DNA of 64,000 bases from Loktanella sp. IMCC34160 (GTDB lineage: Bacteria > Pseudomonadota > Alphaproteobacteria > Rhodobacterales > Rhodobacteraceae): the NCBI RefSeq assembly GCF_004145845.1, contig NZ_SELP01000001.1:124001-188000 (forward strand). Reading direction: 5' to 3'. Made by a program: the position numbers and the translations under genes. The notes under the pieces were generated by a model that saw only the letters and a list, made by a program, of their open reading frames with translations, was not told the origin of the DNA and made no database searches. How positions within the stretch are numbered: the first letter of the stretch is position 1; each line of letters opens with the position of its first letter. Of this stretch, positions 18,138 to 27,481 are shown one piece after another.

Positions 18138-19103
18138 TCAGGCCGAAAAATGGAACTGGCTGGTCTGACGGTAGGTTTGCCCCGGGTTCAGGGTGATCTT
18201 CGGGAACTGCCGGTTGTTCGGTGCATCCGGCCAATGCTGCGGTTCGATTGCCAGCCCGGCGTAGGCAGCGAACCCCTGATCGTCGGTGTTGCGCCCATCG
18301 AAAATCTGGATGCCAGGCGCGGTGGTGGACAGTGTCATTTGCCGCCCGCTTGGCCCCGTCAGCCAGAGCACGTCGCGGATCGGCTGGTCTGTGTCCGCGG
18401 TGCAGAAGTTATGGTCGATCGCCGGGGCGCCGCGTTGCAACACGGGTCCATCCCGCAGGTCAAAGCCGGTGCCGGTGACATCGATCACGTCACCGGTCGG
18501 CAAGGTCAGATCATCGATCGGCAGGTAATGATCCGCCGCGATCCGAAGCCGGTGCCCGTCCCAGCTGTCGGTGCCGTCGAGGTTCCAGTATCCGTGGTGC
18601 GCCACGTTCATAAGTCCCGGCTCGTCGGTTGTGGCGGTGACGTCAAGCGTCAGCGCGCCTTTGGTGTCGAGGTCATAGCGGACGGTCAGGATCTGGTTTC
18701 CGGGGAACCCGCCATCCCCGTCTGGCAGGAGCACCCGCAGGGTCACGTGGGAGGCGCTTTGGTCGACGATGTCCCAGACCTTCCGGTGGCTGCCCGATGC
18801 GCCGGAATGCAGCGTTGTCTGGCCGTTTTCGTTCGCTTCGAACCGGTGTTCCATCCCGCCGATCCGCGCCTTTGCGCCGCCGATCCGGTTGCCCACCGGG
18901 GCGATGACCGCGCCGTAGTAGTCCATGATCGTTTCATAGTCGCGCAGGCGGTCGGACCCGAGCGTGACGGAATGGCCGAACCCCGCAGGCCGCAGGTCGC
19001 GCAGGATTGCCCCCAGGGTCAGGATGCGGGCCTGCATTCCGTGCGCGTCGAGCGTGATTTCGTGCACGGCCCGCCCGTCCGAGAGATGTCCGAAGACGGT
19101 CAT
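18138..19103 (-). CDS. galM: Aldose 1-epimerase (galactose mutarotase)
   Basis: 321 aa from the ATG at 19103, which overlaps the beta-galactosidase stop (ATGA). Family residues: GNRIGGAKARIGG, TTLHSGASG and NVAHHGYWNLDG with the catalytic His region, plus a late Glu in LAIEPQHWPDAPN. It interconverts alpha and beta anomers of galactose released by the neighbouring GH42 enzyme. Last gene of the operon. Confidence 0.93.
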   Translation of the reverse strand: MTVFGHLSDGRAVHEITLDAHGMQARILTLGAILRDLRPAGFGHSVTLGSDRLRDYETIMDYYGAVIAPVGNRIGGAKARIGGMEHRFEANENGQTTLHSGASGSHRKVWDIVDQSASHVTLRVLLPDGDGGFPGNQILTVRYDLDTKGALTLDVTATTDEPGLMNVAHHGYWNLDGTDSWDGHRLRIAADHYLPIDDLTLPTGDVIDVTGTGFDLRDGPVLQRGAPAIDHNFCTADTDQPIRDVLWLTGPSGRQMTLSTTAPGIQIFDGRNTDDQGFAAYAGLAIEPQHWPDAPNNRQFPKITLNPGQTYRQTSQFHFSA

Positions 19104-21007
19104 GTCAGCGGCTCCCAATACACTCCGGCGGGGGGGATTGTGGTGTCGGTCCAGCGGCGGGGTTCGGCGGAATAGTTGAACAGGAACCGGTGGGTCGAGG
19201 TGGTGCGCATCCGCAGCCCTTCAGGCAGGTCAGTGGTTTCAATTCCGGCGTTGGCGCAGAGATCGGCCGCGATCCGTTTGAATGCGGCATGATCGGGCCA
19301 GCCCGCAAGGTAATGCAAGGCGCCGGACCGGACCAAGGCGGGGCGGCCGTCGGTCGTTGTGCCGATGACATCCGCCGAGGTGTCGAGGTGTTCGAACCAG
19401 CGGATGAAATTGCCCCCATCGGCAAGTGGCACGGGGGCAGAGGGCGGCAGGCTTTCGGCAAGGGTCACGGTTGCCTCCAGCCCGGGAAGGGCAGGGGGCA
19501 GGGGCACCGGGATCGAAAGTTCATCTGACTTGGAATTGCTGCGCGGCCCGATCAGGGCCTGCCCGTCGAACCGTGCCAGCGCCGATTTCAACGGGTCGGA
19601 CAGATGCGCAAGGCCTGGGATCAGGACCATCGCATAGGCCGACAGGTCGGCGGCATGGGGCGGCAGGATGTCGACATTCACCCCAAGGGACCGAACCGCC
19701 CGATAGGCGGAAAGCACCAGTTCGAAATAGTCGAAGTCGCGCCCTTGGGGCTGCACCTTCCACGCCCAGTCGCTTTCGTAGTCGAAGACGATCGCGACCG
19801 GGCTGTGCCCGGCTTCTGCCGCCTCTGGCATCGCCGCCAGTTCCCTGGCCACCTGCGCGGCTTCGGCATGGGCCGGGGCAGGGGCGCTGTCGGGCCGCAA
19901 CAGCCCTGCGTGCATCTGTTCCTGTGCAAACGGCGCTTGCCGCCACCGGAAATAGCTGACGCATTCTGCACCATGGGCAAAGGCCTCCCACGTCCAGAGC
20001 CGGACCATGCCGGGCAGGGGCGCGGGGTTCCACGGGGCCCAGTTCACCGGGCCGGGCTGCTGTTCCATGACCCACCAGCGACCCCGCCCGACGGCGCGGT
20101 AGAGGTCATGATGGAAGGCCTGATTGTCCGGGTCCCCCTGCCGCAGATAGGCCCGCCGGTGGTCGTCGTTCACGTCCAGCCGATCCGACAGGAACCCGAT
20201 CGGGTAGCTGTCCCAACTTGCGATATCCAGATCCGCCCCCACCTTCCAATGGTCAAAGGTCGTGACCTTGCCCATGTAATTATGGGCGATGGGCGCGTTG
20301 GAATGCTTGCGGATCTCTTCGACCTGGATCCGGTTGTATTCGGCGACCATGTCGGACGAGTAGCGCCGAAAGGCCAGCTGGTGCGGATGATTCGGTTCGG
20401 TCACGGTCAGGTTGGGCAGGTCGATCTGGTCGAAGTCATCGTATTCCATCGACCAGAACACGTTGCCCCAGGCCCGGTTCAGCGCATCAGGCGACTGATA
20501 GCGCTGGGCCAGCCAGTCGCGGAACCCGTGCAGGGCCGCATCAGAGTAGGACAGGGTTGTGTCGTGGCAATCGTATTCGTTATCGGTCTGCCATGCGGCG
20601 ACATGGGGGTTGCGGCCATAGCGTTCCGCCAGAAGGCGCACGATCCGGCGGCTTTCGTCGCGGTATCCCTGATGGCTGAAACAGTAGTGGCGGCGCGATC
20701 CGAATTTTCGCGGCCGTCCGTTCGCGTCGACGGCCAGCATGTCGGGGTGTTTGTCGATCATCCAGCGGGGCGGGGTGGCGGTGGGTGTGCCCAGAACCAC
20801 CTTCAGGCCCGCCGCGCCAAGGGTAGCGATGGCCCGGTCCAGCCAGTCAAAATGCAGATCGCCGGGCTTCGGTTCCAGCCGAGACCACGCGAATTCGCCG
20901 ATCCGGACCCATGTGATCCCGACATCGGCCATGCGGGCGGCGTCTTCGGCCCAGATGTCTTCGGGCCAATGTTCGGGGTAGTAGCAGACGCCCAACGTGC
21001 GCTTCAT
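19100..21007 (-). CDS. GH42 beta-galactosidase
   Basis: 635 aa from the ATG at 21007; a TTG 18 nt upstream would overlap the lactonase gene. TIM barrel with acid/base Glu in TDNEYDCH (E144) and nucleophile Glu in WVMEQQPGPVNW (E315), both at the usual GH42 spacing, then the trimerisation (flavodoxin-like) domain and a small C-terminal beta domain. No signal peptide, so it should cleave galactosides in the cytoplasm after uptake by the ABC system encoded upstream. Confidence 0.95.
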   Translation of the reverse strand: MKRTLGVCYYPEHWPEDIWAEDAARMADVGITWVRIGEFAWSRLEPKPGDLHFDWLDRAIATLGAAGLKVVLGTPTATPPRWMIDKHPDMLAVDANGRPRKFGSRRHYCFSHQGYRDESRRIVRLLAERYGRNPHVAAWQTDNEYDCHDTTLSYSDAALHGFRDWLAQRYQSPDALNRAWGNVFWSMEYDDFDQIDLPNLTVTEPNHPHQLAFRRYSSDMVAEYNRIQVEEIRKHSNAPIAHNYMGKVTTFDHWKVGADLDIASWDSYPIGFLSDRLDVNDDHRRAYLRQGDPDNQAFHHDLYRAVGRGRWWVMEQQPGPVNWAPWNPAPLPGMVRLWTWEAFAHGAECVSYFRWRQAPFAQEQMHAGLLRPDSAPAPAHAEAAQVARELAAMPEAAEAGHSPVAIVFDYESDWAWKVQPQGRDFDYFELVLSAYRAVRSLGVNVDILPPHAADLSAYAMVLIPGLAHLSDPLKSALARFDGQALIGPRSNSKSDELSIPVPLPPALPGLEATVTLAESLPPSAPVPLADGGNFIRWFEHLDTSADVIGTTTDGRPALVRSGALHYLAGWPDHAAFKRIAADLCANAGIETTDLPEGLRMRTTSTHRFLFNYSAEPRRWTDTTIPPAGVYWEPLT

Positions 21008-21021
21008 TTGTGCGGGTCCGT

Positions 21022-21846
21022 TCAAAGGGTGACTTTGTGTTCGGCCTGTCCGGGGCCATGCCCCGTTGCGGCATAGGTGCGGCCCTCGGCATCGCCGTTC
21101 AGCCCCTCGGCGGCGGTGGTGCAGAACAGCGTGGTCAGGTCGTCACCGCCAAAGGCCGGGCAAGAGGTTTGCAACCCGTCAAAGCCGACGGCCTTTTGGA
21201 ACCTCCCCGTGGGGTCGTAGCAGGCCACCCGCGATGCCCCCCATTGGGCGTTCCACAGGTTGCCCGCCGCGTCCACGACCGCGCCGTCGGGGTTCAGGCG
21301 CTCGCGGGTCAGGTCGATATGCACTTCGGGCGTGCCTTTGGGCCAGCCGTCGGCGTCCAGTGCAACCCGCATGATCTGCCGCGTGGGCGTGTCGGTGAAA
21401 TAGGCGGTGGCGCCATCGGGCGCGAAACAGATCGCGTTCGAAATGGTGATATCGGGGAAAAGCCGGCGCAATTCGCCCCGGTAGTAACGCCAGATCGCCC
21501 CGGCGCCCCGTTCGGCCTTGATCCCCATAGTCCCGATCCAGAACCCGCCCTGCGGGTCGGCCCGCCCGTCGTTTGACCGGGTCACCGGGTTGTCGGCCTC
21601 CAGCGGGCACAGGCTGCGTTCGGTCTCGCCGGTTTCGACGTTGAACAGGAACAGGTCCCGCGCCGAGGCGACCATCAACCGGTCCCGGTCCACCCATCCG
21701 GCGGCAGAGACATAGGTGTCGAACTGCCAGTGCTGACCCTTGCGATGCAGGCGCTTGCCAAGGATATCGAACCAGAACAGTTCCTTCCGTTCGGGATGCC
21801 AAAGCGGGCCTTCGCCGAGCGTGCAGTTTGTGGCGTCGTAGATCAT
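21022..21846 (-). CDS. SMP-30/gluconolactonase-family sugar lactonase
   Basis: 274 aa six-bladed propeller protein. Metal-binding landmarks: LGEGPLWHPERKELFWFDI at the N-terminus, RSNDGRADPQGGFWIGTMG in the middle and LNPDGAVVDAAGNLWNAQWG late. The family hydrolyses sugar lactones. Next to dgoA and dgoK it most likely opens galactono-lactone to galactonate. Start overlaps the dgoA stop by 4 nt (ATGA). Confidence 0.9.
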   Translation of the reverse strand: MIYDATNCTLGEGPLWHPERKELFWFDILGKRLHRKGQHWQFDTYVSAAGWVDRDRLMVASARDLFLFNVETGETERSLCPLEADNPVTRSNDGRADPQGGFWIGTMGIKAERGAGAIWRYYRGELRRLFPDITISNAICFAPDGATAYFTDTPTRQIMRVALDADGWPKGTPEVHIDLTRERLNPDGAVVDAAGNLWNAQWGASRVACYDPTGRFQKAVGFDGLQTSCPAFGGDDLTTLFCTTAAEGLNGDAEGRTYAATGHGPGQAEHKVTL

Positions 21847-22448
21847 CCCCGGGCCTCGTCATAGGCGGCGACGATATCGCGGGCGCGGGCGGCGATATCG
21901 GCTGTGGACATGCCGGGTTTGTAAAGTGCCGATCCGATGCCAAAGCCGTCTGCGCTAGCCGCGAACCACTGGGCAAAGTTGTCCGGGCCCGCCCCGCCAA
22001 CGGCATAGACAGGCACGCCCGCAGGCAGGACCGCCCGGATCGCCCGTAGTCCATCCGGCCCCAGCAGGTTGCCGGGAAACAGCTTCAGCCCGTCCGCCCC
22101 GGCCTTCAGCGCGGCAAAGCATTCCGTCGGGGTCATGACCCCCGGCCAGCTTTCCATGCCGGCGGTCTTGGTGGCGACGATGACCCGCTGGTCGCAGTTG
22201 GGCGACACGATCAACCGGCCCCCGGCCTGCGCCACGCGGCCTACATCATCGGTAGACAGGACCGTCCCGGCCCCGATCAGCGCGTCCTGCCCGTGGGTCG
22301 CGGCCATGGCGCGGATGCTGTCGAAAGGGTCGGGTGAATTCAGCGGCACCTCGATCTTGGTGATGCCTGCATCAGTCAGGCAGGCGGCGGCATCGGCAGC
22401 CTCGGACGGGGTAATGCCGCGCAGGATCGCGATCAGGTTTCGGGTCAT
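21843..22448 (-). CDS. dgoA: 2-dehydro-3-deoxy-6-phosphogalactonate aldolase
   Basis: 201 aa from the ATG at 22448; the open frame continues upstream inside dgoK. Class I KDPG/KDPGal aldolase: Glu in KIEVPLNSP and the Schiff-base lysine in GLKLFPGNLLGPDGL, whose form favours the galactonate enzyme over KDPG aldolase (Eda). It yields pyruvate and glyceraldehyde 3-phosphate. The start overlaps the dgoK stop by 4 nt, and the two act in sequence. Confidence 0.93.
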   Translation of the reverse strand: MTRNLIAILRGITPSEAADAAACLTDAGITKIEVPLNSPDPFDSIRAMAATHGQDALIGAGTVLSTDDVGRVAQAGGRLIVSPNCDQRVIVATKTAGMESWPGVMTPTECFAALKAGADGLKLFPGNLLGPDGLRAIRAVLPAGVPVYAVGGAGPDNFAQWFAASADGFGIGSALYKPGMSTADIAARARDIVAAYDEARG

Positions 22449-23347
22449 GCGGCGGATCCTTTCAACGTGCGGTACATCCGGATCAAGCCGGCAAGGGTAA
22501 CGTTTTCGACGCTGGTCTGGCTGGCCGAGACACCCTGACGCGACAGCGCGTTTTGATAAAGCGCGCCGAGCTGTCCGTCGCCGACAATCGCAACATTCTG
22601 GCCGAGCCAATAGGGTCGTGCGGCAATCAGCTCGGCCCCGATCAAGAGCCCGGACAGATGCGCGCGCGCGGCGGCGGCGGGCAAGCCGGTCAACAGCCCC
22701 TCGGCCCGAAGCGAGAACAGGCGCGCGGCGATCCGTTCGGGCCGCTCCATCCCGGCCGTCAGACCGGCGTCGAAGGCGGCGCTGTCCCAGTCATCCGACT
22801 GCACGGAATGGCGCAACACCGTGTGGCCGCCGATCGCGGAAAACAGATCGCCGGTCATGAAGGTCTGAAAGCTGACCAGTTCGCCCGCGCTGACATGGGC
22901 CCATTTGGTATGGGTGCCGGGCAGGCAGATGACTCCATCGAAGTCGGGGTTCAGGGCAAGATATCCCGCGATCTGGGTTTCCTCGCCGCGCATGACATCG
23001 GCGGGGGTGGTCTGGCTGATCCCCGGAATGACATGGACGGTCAGACCGTCGGTCGTCATCGGCGCAATCACCGGGGTCGCCTGACCCGGCGTGCAAGGCA
23101 CGGACACATAGGGCGCTTCGACCCAGCCTTGCCGGGACCCCACCATGCCGCAGGCCACCGCAAGATCCGCGCTTTCGGTCCAATCGCCCGCGAGACGCAA
23201 CAGCGCCGGTTCAAACTGGTCCCGCGCCAGCGTTCCCATCCCGTCTGTCGACTCGCGCCGGTCCAGCACGGTATCGCCCGACATGGCCCATATCCGAAGG
23301 TTGGTGGTTCCCCAGTCGATGGCGATCCAGTCGGGACGGGCGGTCAT
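22445..23347 (-). CDS. dgoK: 2-dehydro-3-deoxygalactonokinase
   Basis: 300 aa from the ATG at 23347, with AAAGGAAA upstream. Typical DgoK: IAIDWGTTNLRIW (phosphate 1 loop), CGMVGSRQGWVEAPYV, GTHTKWAHV and GDLFSAIGGHTVLRHS. It phosphorylates 2-dehydro-3-deoxygalactonate for DgoA. This Entner-Doudoroff-like (De Ley-Doudoroff) route also needs galactose dehydrogenase and galactonate dehydratase, which are not in the window. Confidence 0.94.
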   Translation of the reverse strand: MTARPDWIAIDWGTTNLRIWAMSGDTVLDRRESTDGMGTLARDQFEPALLRLAGDWTESADLAVACGMVGSRQGWVEAPYVSVPCTPGQATPVIAPMTTDGLTVHVIPGISQTTPADVMRGEETQIAGYLALNPDFDGVICLPGTHTKWAHVSAGELVSFQTFMTGDLFSAIGGHTVLRHSVQSDDWDSAAFDAGLTAGMERPERIAARLFSLRAEGLLTGLPAAAARAHLSGLLIGAELIAARPYWLGQNVAIVGDGQLGALYQNALSRQGVSASQTSVENVTLAGLIRMYRTLKGSAA

Positions 23348-23411
23348 GGTCGTTTCCTTTGGGTCTTGGCCGACATGCATGCCGGGTCTTGGGCAATTTC
23401 TGTTACAGGGC

Positions 23412-24257
23412 CTATTTCACCGCGCCAAGGGTCAGGCCAGCAATGAAATGTTTCTGCATCAGGAAGAACATCAAAACAGGCGGTAGCGCCGCGATGATCG
23501 ACCCGGCAGAGACAAGGTGCCATTGCGCGATCCACTGACCGTTGAGCGAAGACAGCCCGGCCGTCACAGGTTGGGTCGAGGCCGAGGTCGTCAGTACCGT
23601 GGCCCAGAAGAAATCGTTCCAGATGAAGGTGAAGACCAGCACAGCCAGCGCCGCAATCGCGGGCCGCATCAGCGGCAGCACGATGTACCAGAAGATCTTC
23701 CATTCGGCGACGCCCTCAACCCGCGCAGCCTCGATCAACTCGCGCGGCAGGGCGGCGATGAAGTTGCGCATGAACAGGGTGCAGAACCCGGTCTGGAACG
23801 CGATATGGAAGAGGGCCAGCCCGCCCGTCGTGTTGTAAAGCCCAAGGCCATAGGTCAGGTCGCGTACCGGCACCATGAGGATCTGGAAGGGCACGAAATT
23901 GCCAGCGACGAACATGAAGAACACCAAAAGGTTTGCCCGGAACCTGTAAATCCCCAGCGCAAAACCCGTCATCGTCGACAGGATCAGCGTCCCGATCACC
24001 GTGGGGATCGTCACCTTGAAGGAATTGAAGATGTACTGGCCGATGGGCGAATTGGTGAAGATCTCAAGATAGTTGCCCCATGCGATGTCCGAGGGCATCC
24101 CGAAATAGTTTCCCATTGCCAGGTCAGACGCCGGGCGCAGCGATGTCACCGCCACCCCGAGAAGCGGGAACAGCCAGAGGAACAGCGCGATGGGAAGCGC
24201 GGTCTTGTAGAGCGCGCGGGCAGGGGCCGAGGCCTGCTGGATCGGACGCGGAAACAT
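23412..24257 (-). CDS. Sugar ABC transporter permease (MalG type)
   Basis: 281 aa, six predicted membrane helices and the EAA loop (ELIEAARVEGVAEWKIFWYIVLPLMRPA) contacting the ATPase, split here only for description. Belongs to the CUT1 carbohydrate importers. Its ATG overlaps the stop of the upstream permease (TGATG). With the binding protein and the ATPase at 27482 it should import an oligosaccharide, probably a galactoside given the GH42 enzyme. Confidence 0.93.
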   Translation of the reverse strand: MFPRPIQQASAPARALYKTALPIALFLWLFPLLGVAVTSLRPASDLAMGNYFGMPSDIAWGNYLEIFTNSPIGQYIFNSFKVTIPTVIGTLILSTMTGFALGIYRFRANLLVFFMFVAGNFVPFQILMVPVRDLTYGLGLYNTTGGLALFHIAFQTGFCTLFMRNFIAALPRELIEAARVEGVAEWKIFWYIVLPLMRPAIAALAVLVFTFIWNDFFWATVLTTSASTQPVTAGLSSLNGQWIAQWHLVSAGSIIAALPPVLMFFLMQKHFIAGLTLGAVK

Positions 24258-25180
24258 CAGTTGCCCTCCCGTTCGTCGCGGACCATCTTCCAGATGAAGC
24301 CCGAGATGAAGACCATCATTATCGCGAACAGAACCACGGCGATGGCCGCGCCATATCCCATCCGATAGCCGTATTCGGACAGCGCCTGTTCATACATGTA
24401 ATAGGACAGCACGCGGGTGGACCCGAACGGCCCGCCGTTGGTCATGATCGACACGAGGTCGAAGCTGCGCAATGCGCCGATTACGGTCACGACCACGGCA
24501 ATGAAGGTCGCGGGCCGCAGCTGCGGCAGAACCACATACCACAGCATCTTCAACCCTTTGGCGCCGTCCAGCCGGGCGGCCTCGATCTGGTCCGGGGCGA
24601 CGTTGTTCAGCCCGGTCAAATACAGGATCATGCAATAGGCGATCTGCGGCCAAAGCCCTGCGGCGATGATCCCGTAGGTCGCAAGGTGCGGGTCGGCCAG
24701 AACGGCGATGCCCTTGCCGGTGAAAAACTCGATCACCTTGTAGAAAAGCCCGAAATTCGGCGCGTAGAACCAGGCAAACATCAGGCCGACCACGACCTGG
24801 CTGATCACGAAGGGAAAGAAGAACAGGGATTTGTAGATCCGAATGCCCATCACGGTCTGGTTCAGGAAGATCGCGATGAACAGCCCGGCGGGCACGGCCA
24901 GCATATACATCAGCAGCCAGATGACATTGTTGCGCAGCGAGGTCTTGAATGCCCGGTCGCTGAACAGCTCTTGATAGTTGGCCAGACCAAGCCAGACTTT
25001 TTCGCCCAGCCCGTCATATTCGAAGAACGACAGCCGGAAGCTCGAGAAGATCGGCCAGATCACATAGATGATGAACATCAGCAGACCGGGGGCAAGGAAC
25101 AGCCACGGCGTGATCCGCTGCTGGTTCTGACGCCACCACGATCGGGTCTGGGTTTCCTGCTGGGTCGAGGTCATGGACAT
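24257..25180 (-). CDS. Sugar ABC transporter permease (MalF type)
   Basis: 307 aa, six or more membrane helices after a polar N-terminus, with the EAA motif region IEAARLDGAKGLKMLWYVVL. A second ATG 6 nt downstream is possible, but GGAGGG lies 4 nt before 25180. Partner of the MalG-type permease. Located after the binding-protein gene and separated from it by two hairpins that may lower its expression. Confidence 0.93.
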   Translation of the reverse strand: MSMTSTQQETQTRSWWRQNQQRITPWLFLAPGLLMFIIYVIWPIFSSFRLSFFEYDGLGEKVWLGLANYQELFSDRAFKTSLRNNVIWLLMYMLAVPAGLFIAIFLNQTVMGIRIYKSLFFFPFVISQVVVGLMFAWFYAPNFGLFYKVIEFFTGKGIAVLADPHLATYGIIAAGLWPQIAYCMILYLTGLNNVAPDQIEAARLDGAKGLKMLWYVVLPQLRPATFIAVVVTVIGALRSFDLVSIMTNGGPFGSTRVLSYYMYEQALSEYGYRMGYGAAIAVVLFAIMMVFISGFIWKMVRDEREGN

Positions 25181-25229
25181 CGCGCCCTCCTGTCATGCCG
25201 AGCTGCCGGAAGTCTGTCATAAGGGACAG

Positions 25230-25277
25230 GCCCGCGATACCGCGGGCGGGGTGGGCAGGACCGGGTTGGTCCTGCCC
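25230..25277 (-). terminator. Two hairpins between binding protein and permease genes
   Basis: GGGCAGGACC/GGTCCTGCCC (25253-25262 and 25268-25277, 5-nt loop), then GCCCGCG/CGCGGGC (25230-25236 and 25241-25247). Neither has a T-tract. In ABC import operons such structures often stabilise the binding-protein mRNA or partly stop transcription so that the binding protein is made in excess. Confidence 0.65.
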
Positions 25278-25296
25278 GCTGTCGAATGTCAGGCGA

Positions 25297-26532
25297 TCAG
25301 TTGTAGATGCGCTGACGGGCCTGTTCGAGGCGTTCAAGGATATCGTCAAGGTTCTCGGGGAGAACCATGAATTCCTGGAAGCCTTCCATGCCGATCTTGG
25401 CCATTTCCGCCGGGGCGTCGCGGTCGAAGAACTGCGCGATCCCGCCTTCGGTGGACGACAACAGCTCGAACCCGGCCTGAATGAACGGGTCGTCACCCAC
25501 GGTCGATCCCGAGTTGATCGGCAGCTGGCCGATTGCGGCGTTCAGCTTGGTCTGCGCGTCGGCCGAGGCGATGAAGGCCAGGAAGGTCTTGGCGTCTTCA
25601 ACGTTGGTGGCACCAGCCGGGATATGGATGGTGTCGGTCGGCGCTTCCTCGGCGCGGGCCACATCGGGGTTGATCGTCGGGAAGGGCATGAAACCAAGGT
25701 TGTCGTTGGTCATCCCGCCTTCCTTGAACACGCCCACGGCAAAGTTGCCCATGACGTAGTTCGCGGCCTTGCCCTGCACCAGAAGCGCCGCGGCATCCTG
25801 CCAATCCAGCGCCGCGTGGTTTTCGGTGATGTAGGGCTGGATCTGCGCCCAGTTGGCAAAGGTGTCGCGCACCCCTTGATCGGTCCACGCCACTTCGCCC
25901 GAGGTCAGGGCCATGTGGTATTCATAGCCGTTGGTCCGCAGGTTCATGTAGTCGAAGATGCCGGCCCCCGGCCACAGGGCGGATGTCCCGGTGGTCAGGC
26001 AGTCGATGCCGGCGGCATCGAAGGCTTCGCAGTTGGCGACGAATTCTTCCCAGGTCGACGGCACGTCCACACCAGCAGCGGCATAGGCGTCTTTGTTATA
26101 GTAGATGCCCCACTGATAGTAGGTATAGGGGATGCCCCACTGCTTGCCGTCGATGGTCATCGACGCCGCAGCGGACCCGAGCGAATCGTACAGGCCATTC
26201 TCGGCCCAGACATCCGACACATCCATGAACTGACCGGAGTTGACGAAGGGGGCCATCCGGTTCCCGGCATACCAGTTGGCCAGATCCGGCGCGTCGGTGG
26301 TCAGGAAGTTGCGGATCGCGGTCTTGTATCCTTCGTGGTCGAAGTTCTGCAGAACCACATCGATATCCGGGTTTGCCGCTTCAAATTCCGCGATGAGCTC
26401 TTCCATCGCGGCAAGCGGGATCGGGTCATAGTCGGCGTAATAGGTCAGCGTGCGCTGCTGAGCCATGGCACTGGTGCTGGCCAACAGGCCAACGGCAAGC
26501 GCGGCCATCGCGCTTTTCTTCAGGTGCAACAT
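25297..26532 (-). CDS. Sugar ABC transporter periplasmic binding protein
   Basis: 411 aa with a Sec signal peptide (KK then a hydrophobic stretch, cleavage likely after AMA at residue 24). Family 1 extracellular solute-binding fold: YYNKDAYAAAGVDVPSTWEEF, WQDAAALLVQGKAANYVMGNF. The ligand is probably a galactose-containing oligosaccharide by context. First gene of the operon, divergent from the IclR gene over 152 bp with candidate operators. Confidence 0.93.
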   Translation of the reverse strand: MLHLKKSAMAALAVGLLASTSAMAQQRTLTYYADYDPIPLAAMEELIAEFEAANPDIDVVLQNFDHEGYKTAIRNFLTTDAPDLANWYAGNRMAPFVNSGQFMDVSDVWAENGLYDSLGSAAASMTIDGKQWGIPYTYYQWGIYYNKDAYAAAGVDVPSTWEEFVANCEAFDAAGIDCLTTGTSALWPGAGIFDYMNLRTNGYEYHMALTSGEVAWTDQGVRDTFANWAQIQPYITENHAALDWQDAAALLVQGKAANYVMGNFAVGVFKEGGMTNDNLGFMPFPTINPDVARAEEAPTDTIHIPAGATNVEDAKTFLAFIASADAQTKLNAAIGQLPINSGSTVGDDPFIQAGFELLSSTEGGIAQFFDRDAPAEMAKIGMEGFQEFMVLPENLDDILERLEQARQRIYN

Positions 26533-26573
26533 TGGTGTCCTCCCTTAGTCGCAGTCAAAACTTTTTGTTCCAC

Positions 26574-26602
26574 ATATTGAAACTTGGTTTTGAATATTGA
26601 AA
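26574..26602. promoter_or_regulatory. Candidate IclR operator: ATATTGAAA direct repeats
   Basis: ATATTGAAA occurs at 26574-26582 and again at 26594-26602, 20 bp apart (two helical turns), in the AT-rich core of the divergent promoter region between the binding-protein gene and the IclR gene. Each copy has partial dyad symmetry (TTTTGAATATTGAAA in the second). Assignment to the adjacent IclR protein is inference. Confidence 0.55.
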
Positions 26603-26684
26603 TCATAACCGCGACTCGCCTATGCTTGTCAACAGGCCAGTCCTGCGGAAATAAGGAATCCGTTGACTGGCAGGGAGGAAGACG

Positions 26685-27470
26685 ATGGCTGCATCCGCAG
26701 ACGGAACAGTGGGCAAGGCACTGGATGTGCTTGATCAGGTTGCCGAATATGGCCGCCCGGTCCGCTTTGGCGAATTGCTCGAGGCGTCAGAATTCCCCAA
26801 GGCGACGCTGTACCGGCTTCTTCAGACGCTCGTGAATCAGCGGATGCTGCGCTATGATTCCGACCGGCAAACCTATGCGCCGGGGGTGCGGCTGGTCCGT
26901 CTGGCTCATGCCGCGTGGTCGCAATACTCCATCGCGCCACTGGCCCGCCCCTACATCGACAGGCTAAGCGCGCAACTGGGCGAGACGGTGCACCTTGCAC
27001 AACTCGACGGGGGGCAGGTCCTGTATGTGGACAAACGGAACGCCCGCCAGCCGGTCGAGATGTTCAGTCAGGCGGGGAAGATCGGGCCAGCCTATTGCAC
27101 CGGGGTGGGCAAGGCGATGCTGGCCTTCCTCGATCCGCAGGAACTGGATCGCGTCATCACCCAGCAGGCGTTCCACCGCTATACGGATACAACGATTACC
27201 TCGGCGGAAGATCTGCGCGGCGAACTCGCCGCGATCCGCCGCCAAGGCTACAGCCTTGACCGGGAAGAACATGAACGGGGGATCATCTGCGTCGCCCTTC
27301 CCATCCTCTCGGGGTCCGGTCGGGTGATCGGTGGCCTGTCCGTCACCGGCCCGACCAGCAGAAAGACCATCGACGATCTTGTCGGGTTGGTGCCGCTGAT
27401 CCGCGACACCGCCCAAAGCATTGCCGGGGAGGCGCAGGATTGGCGCTTTCCCGAACAAGCAGCACAGTGA
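26685..27470 (+). CDS. IclR-family regulator of galactoside use
   Basis: 261 aa, with GGGAGGAAG before the ATG. N-terminal winged helix (KALDVLDQVAEYGRPVRFGELLEASEFPKATLYR, shown only as a region) and a C-terminal effector domain (GKAMLAFL, REEHERGIICVA). Divergent from the import/catabolic operon and directly upstream of the ATPase gene, so it most likely controls both, perhaps in response to a pathway sugar acid. Confidence 0.92.
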   Translation: MAASADGTVGKALDVLDQVAEYGRPVRFGELLEASEFPKATLYRLLQTLVNQRMLRYDSDRQTYAPGVRLVRLAHAAWSQYSIAPLARPYIDRLSAQLGETVHLAQLDGGQVLYVDKRNARQPVEMFSQAGKIGPAYCTGVGKAMLAFLDPQELDRVITQQAFHRYTDTTITSAEDLRGELAAIRRQGYSLDREEHERGIICVALPILSGSGRVIGGLSVTGPTSRKTIDDLVGLVPLIRDTAQSIAGEAQDWRFPEQAAQ

Positions 27471-27481
27471 AAGGAAAGCCC

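Noticed and set aside
17544-19175. A 543-aa plus-strand ORF across the puuD end and galM
   Set aside because: It runs out of frame through puuD, then through its terminator and antisense to galM.
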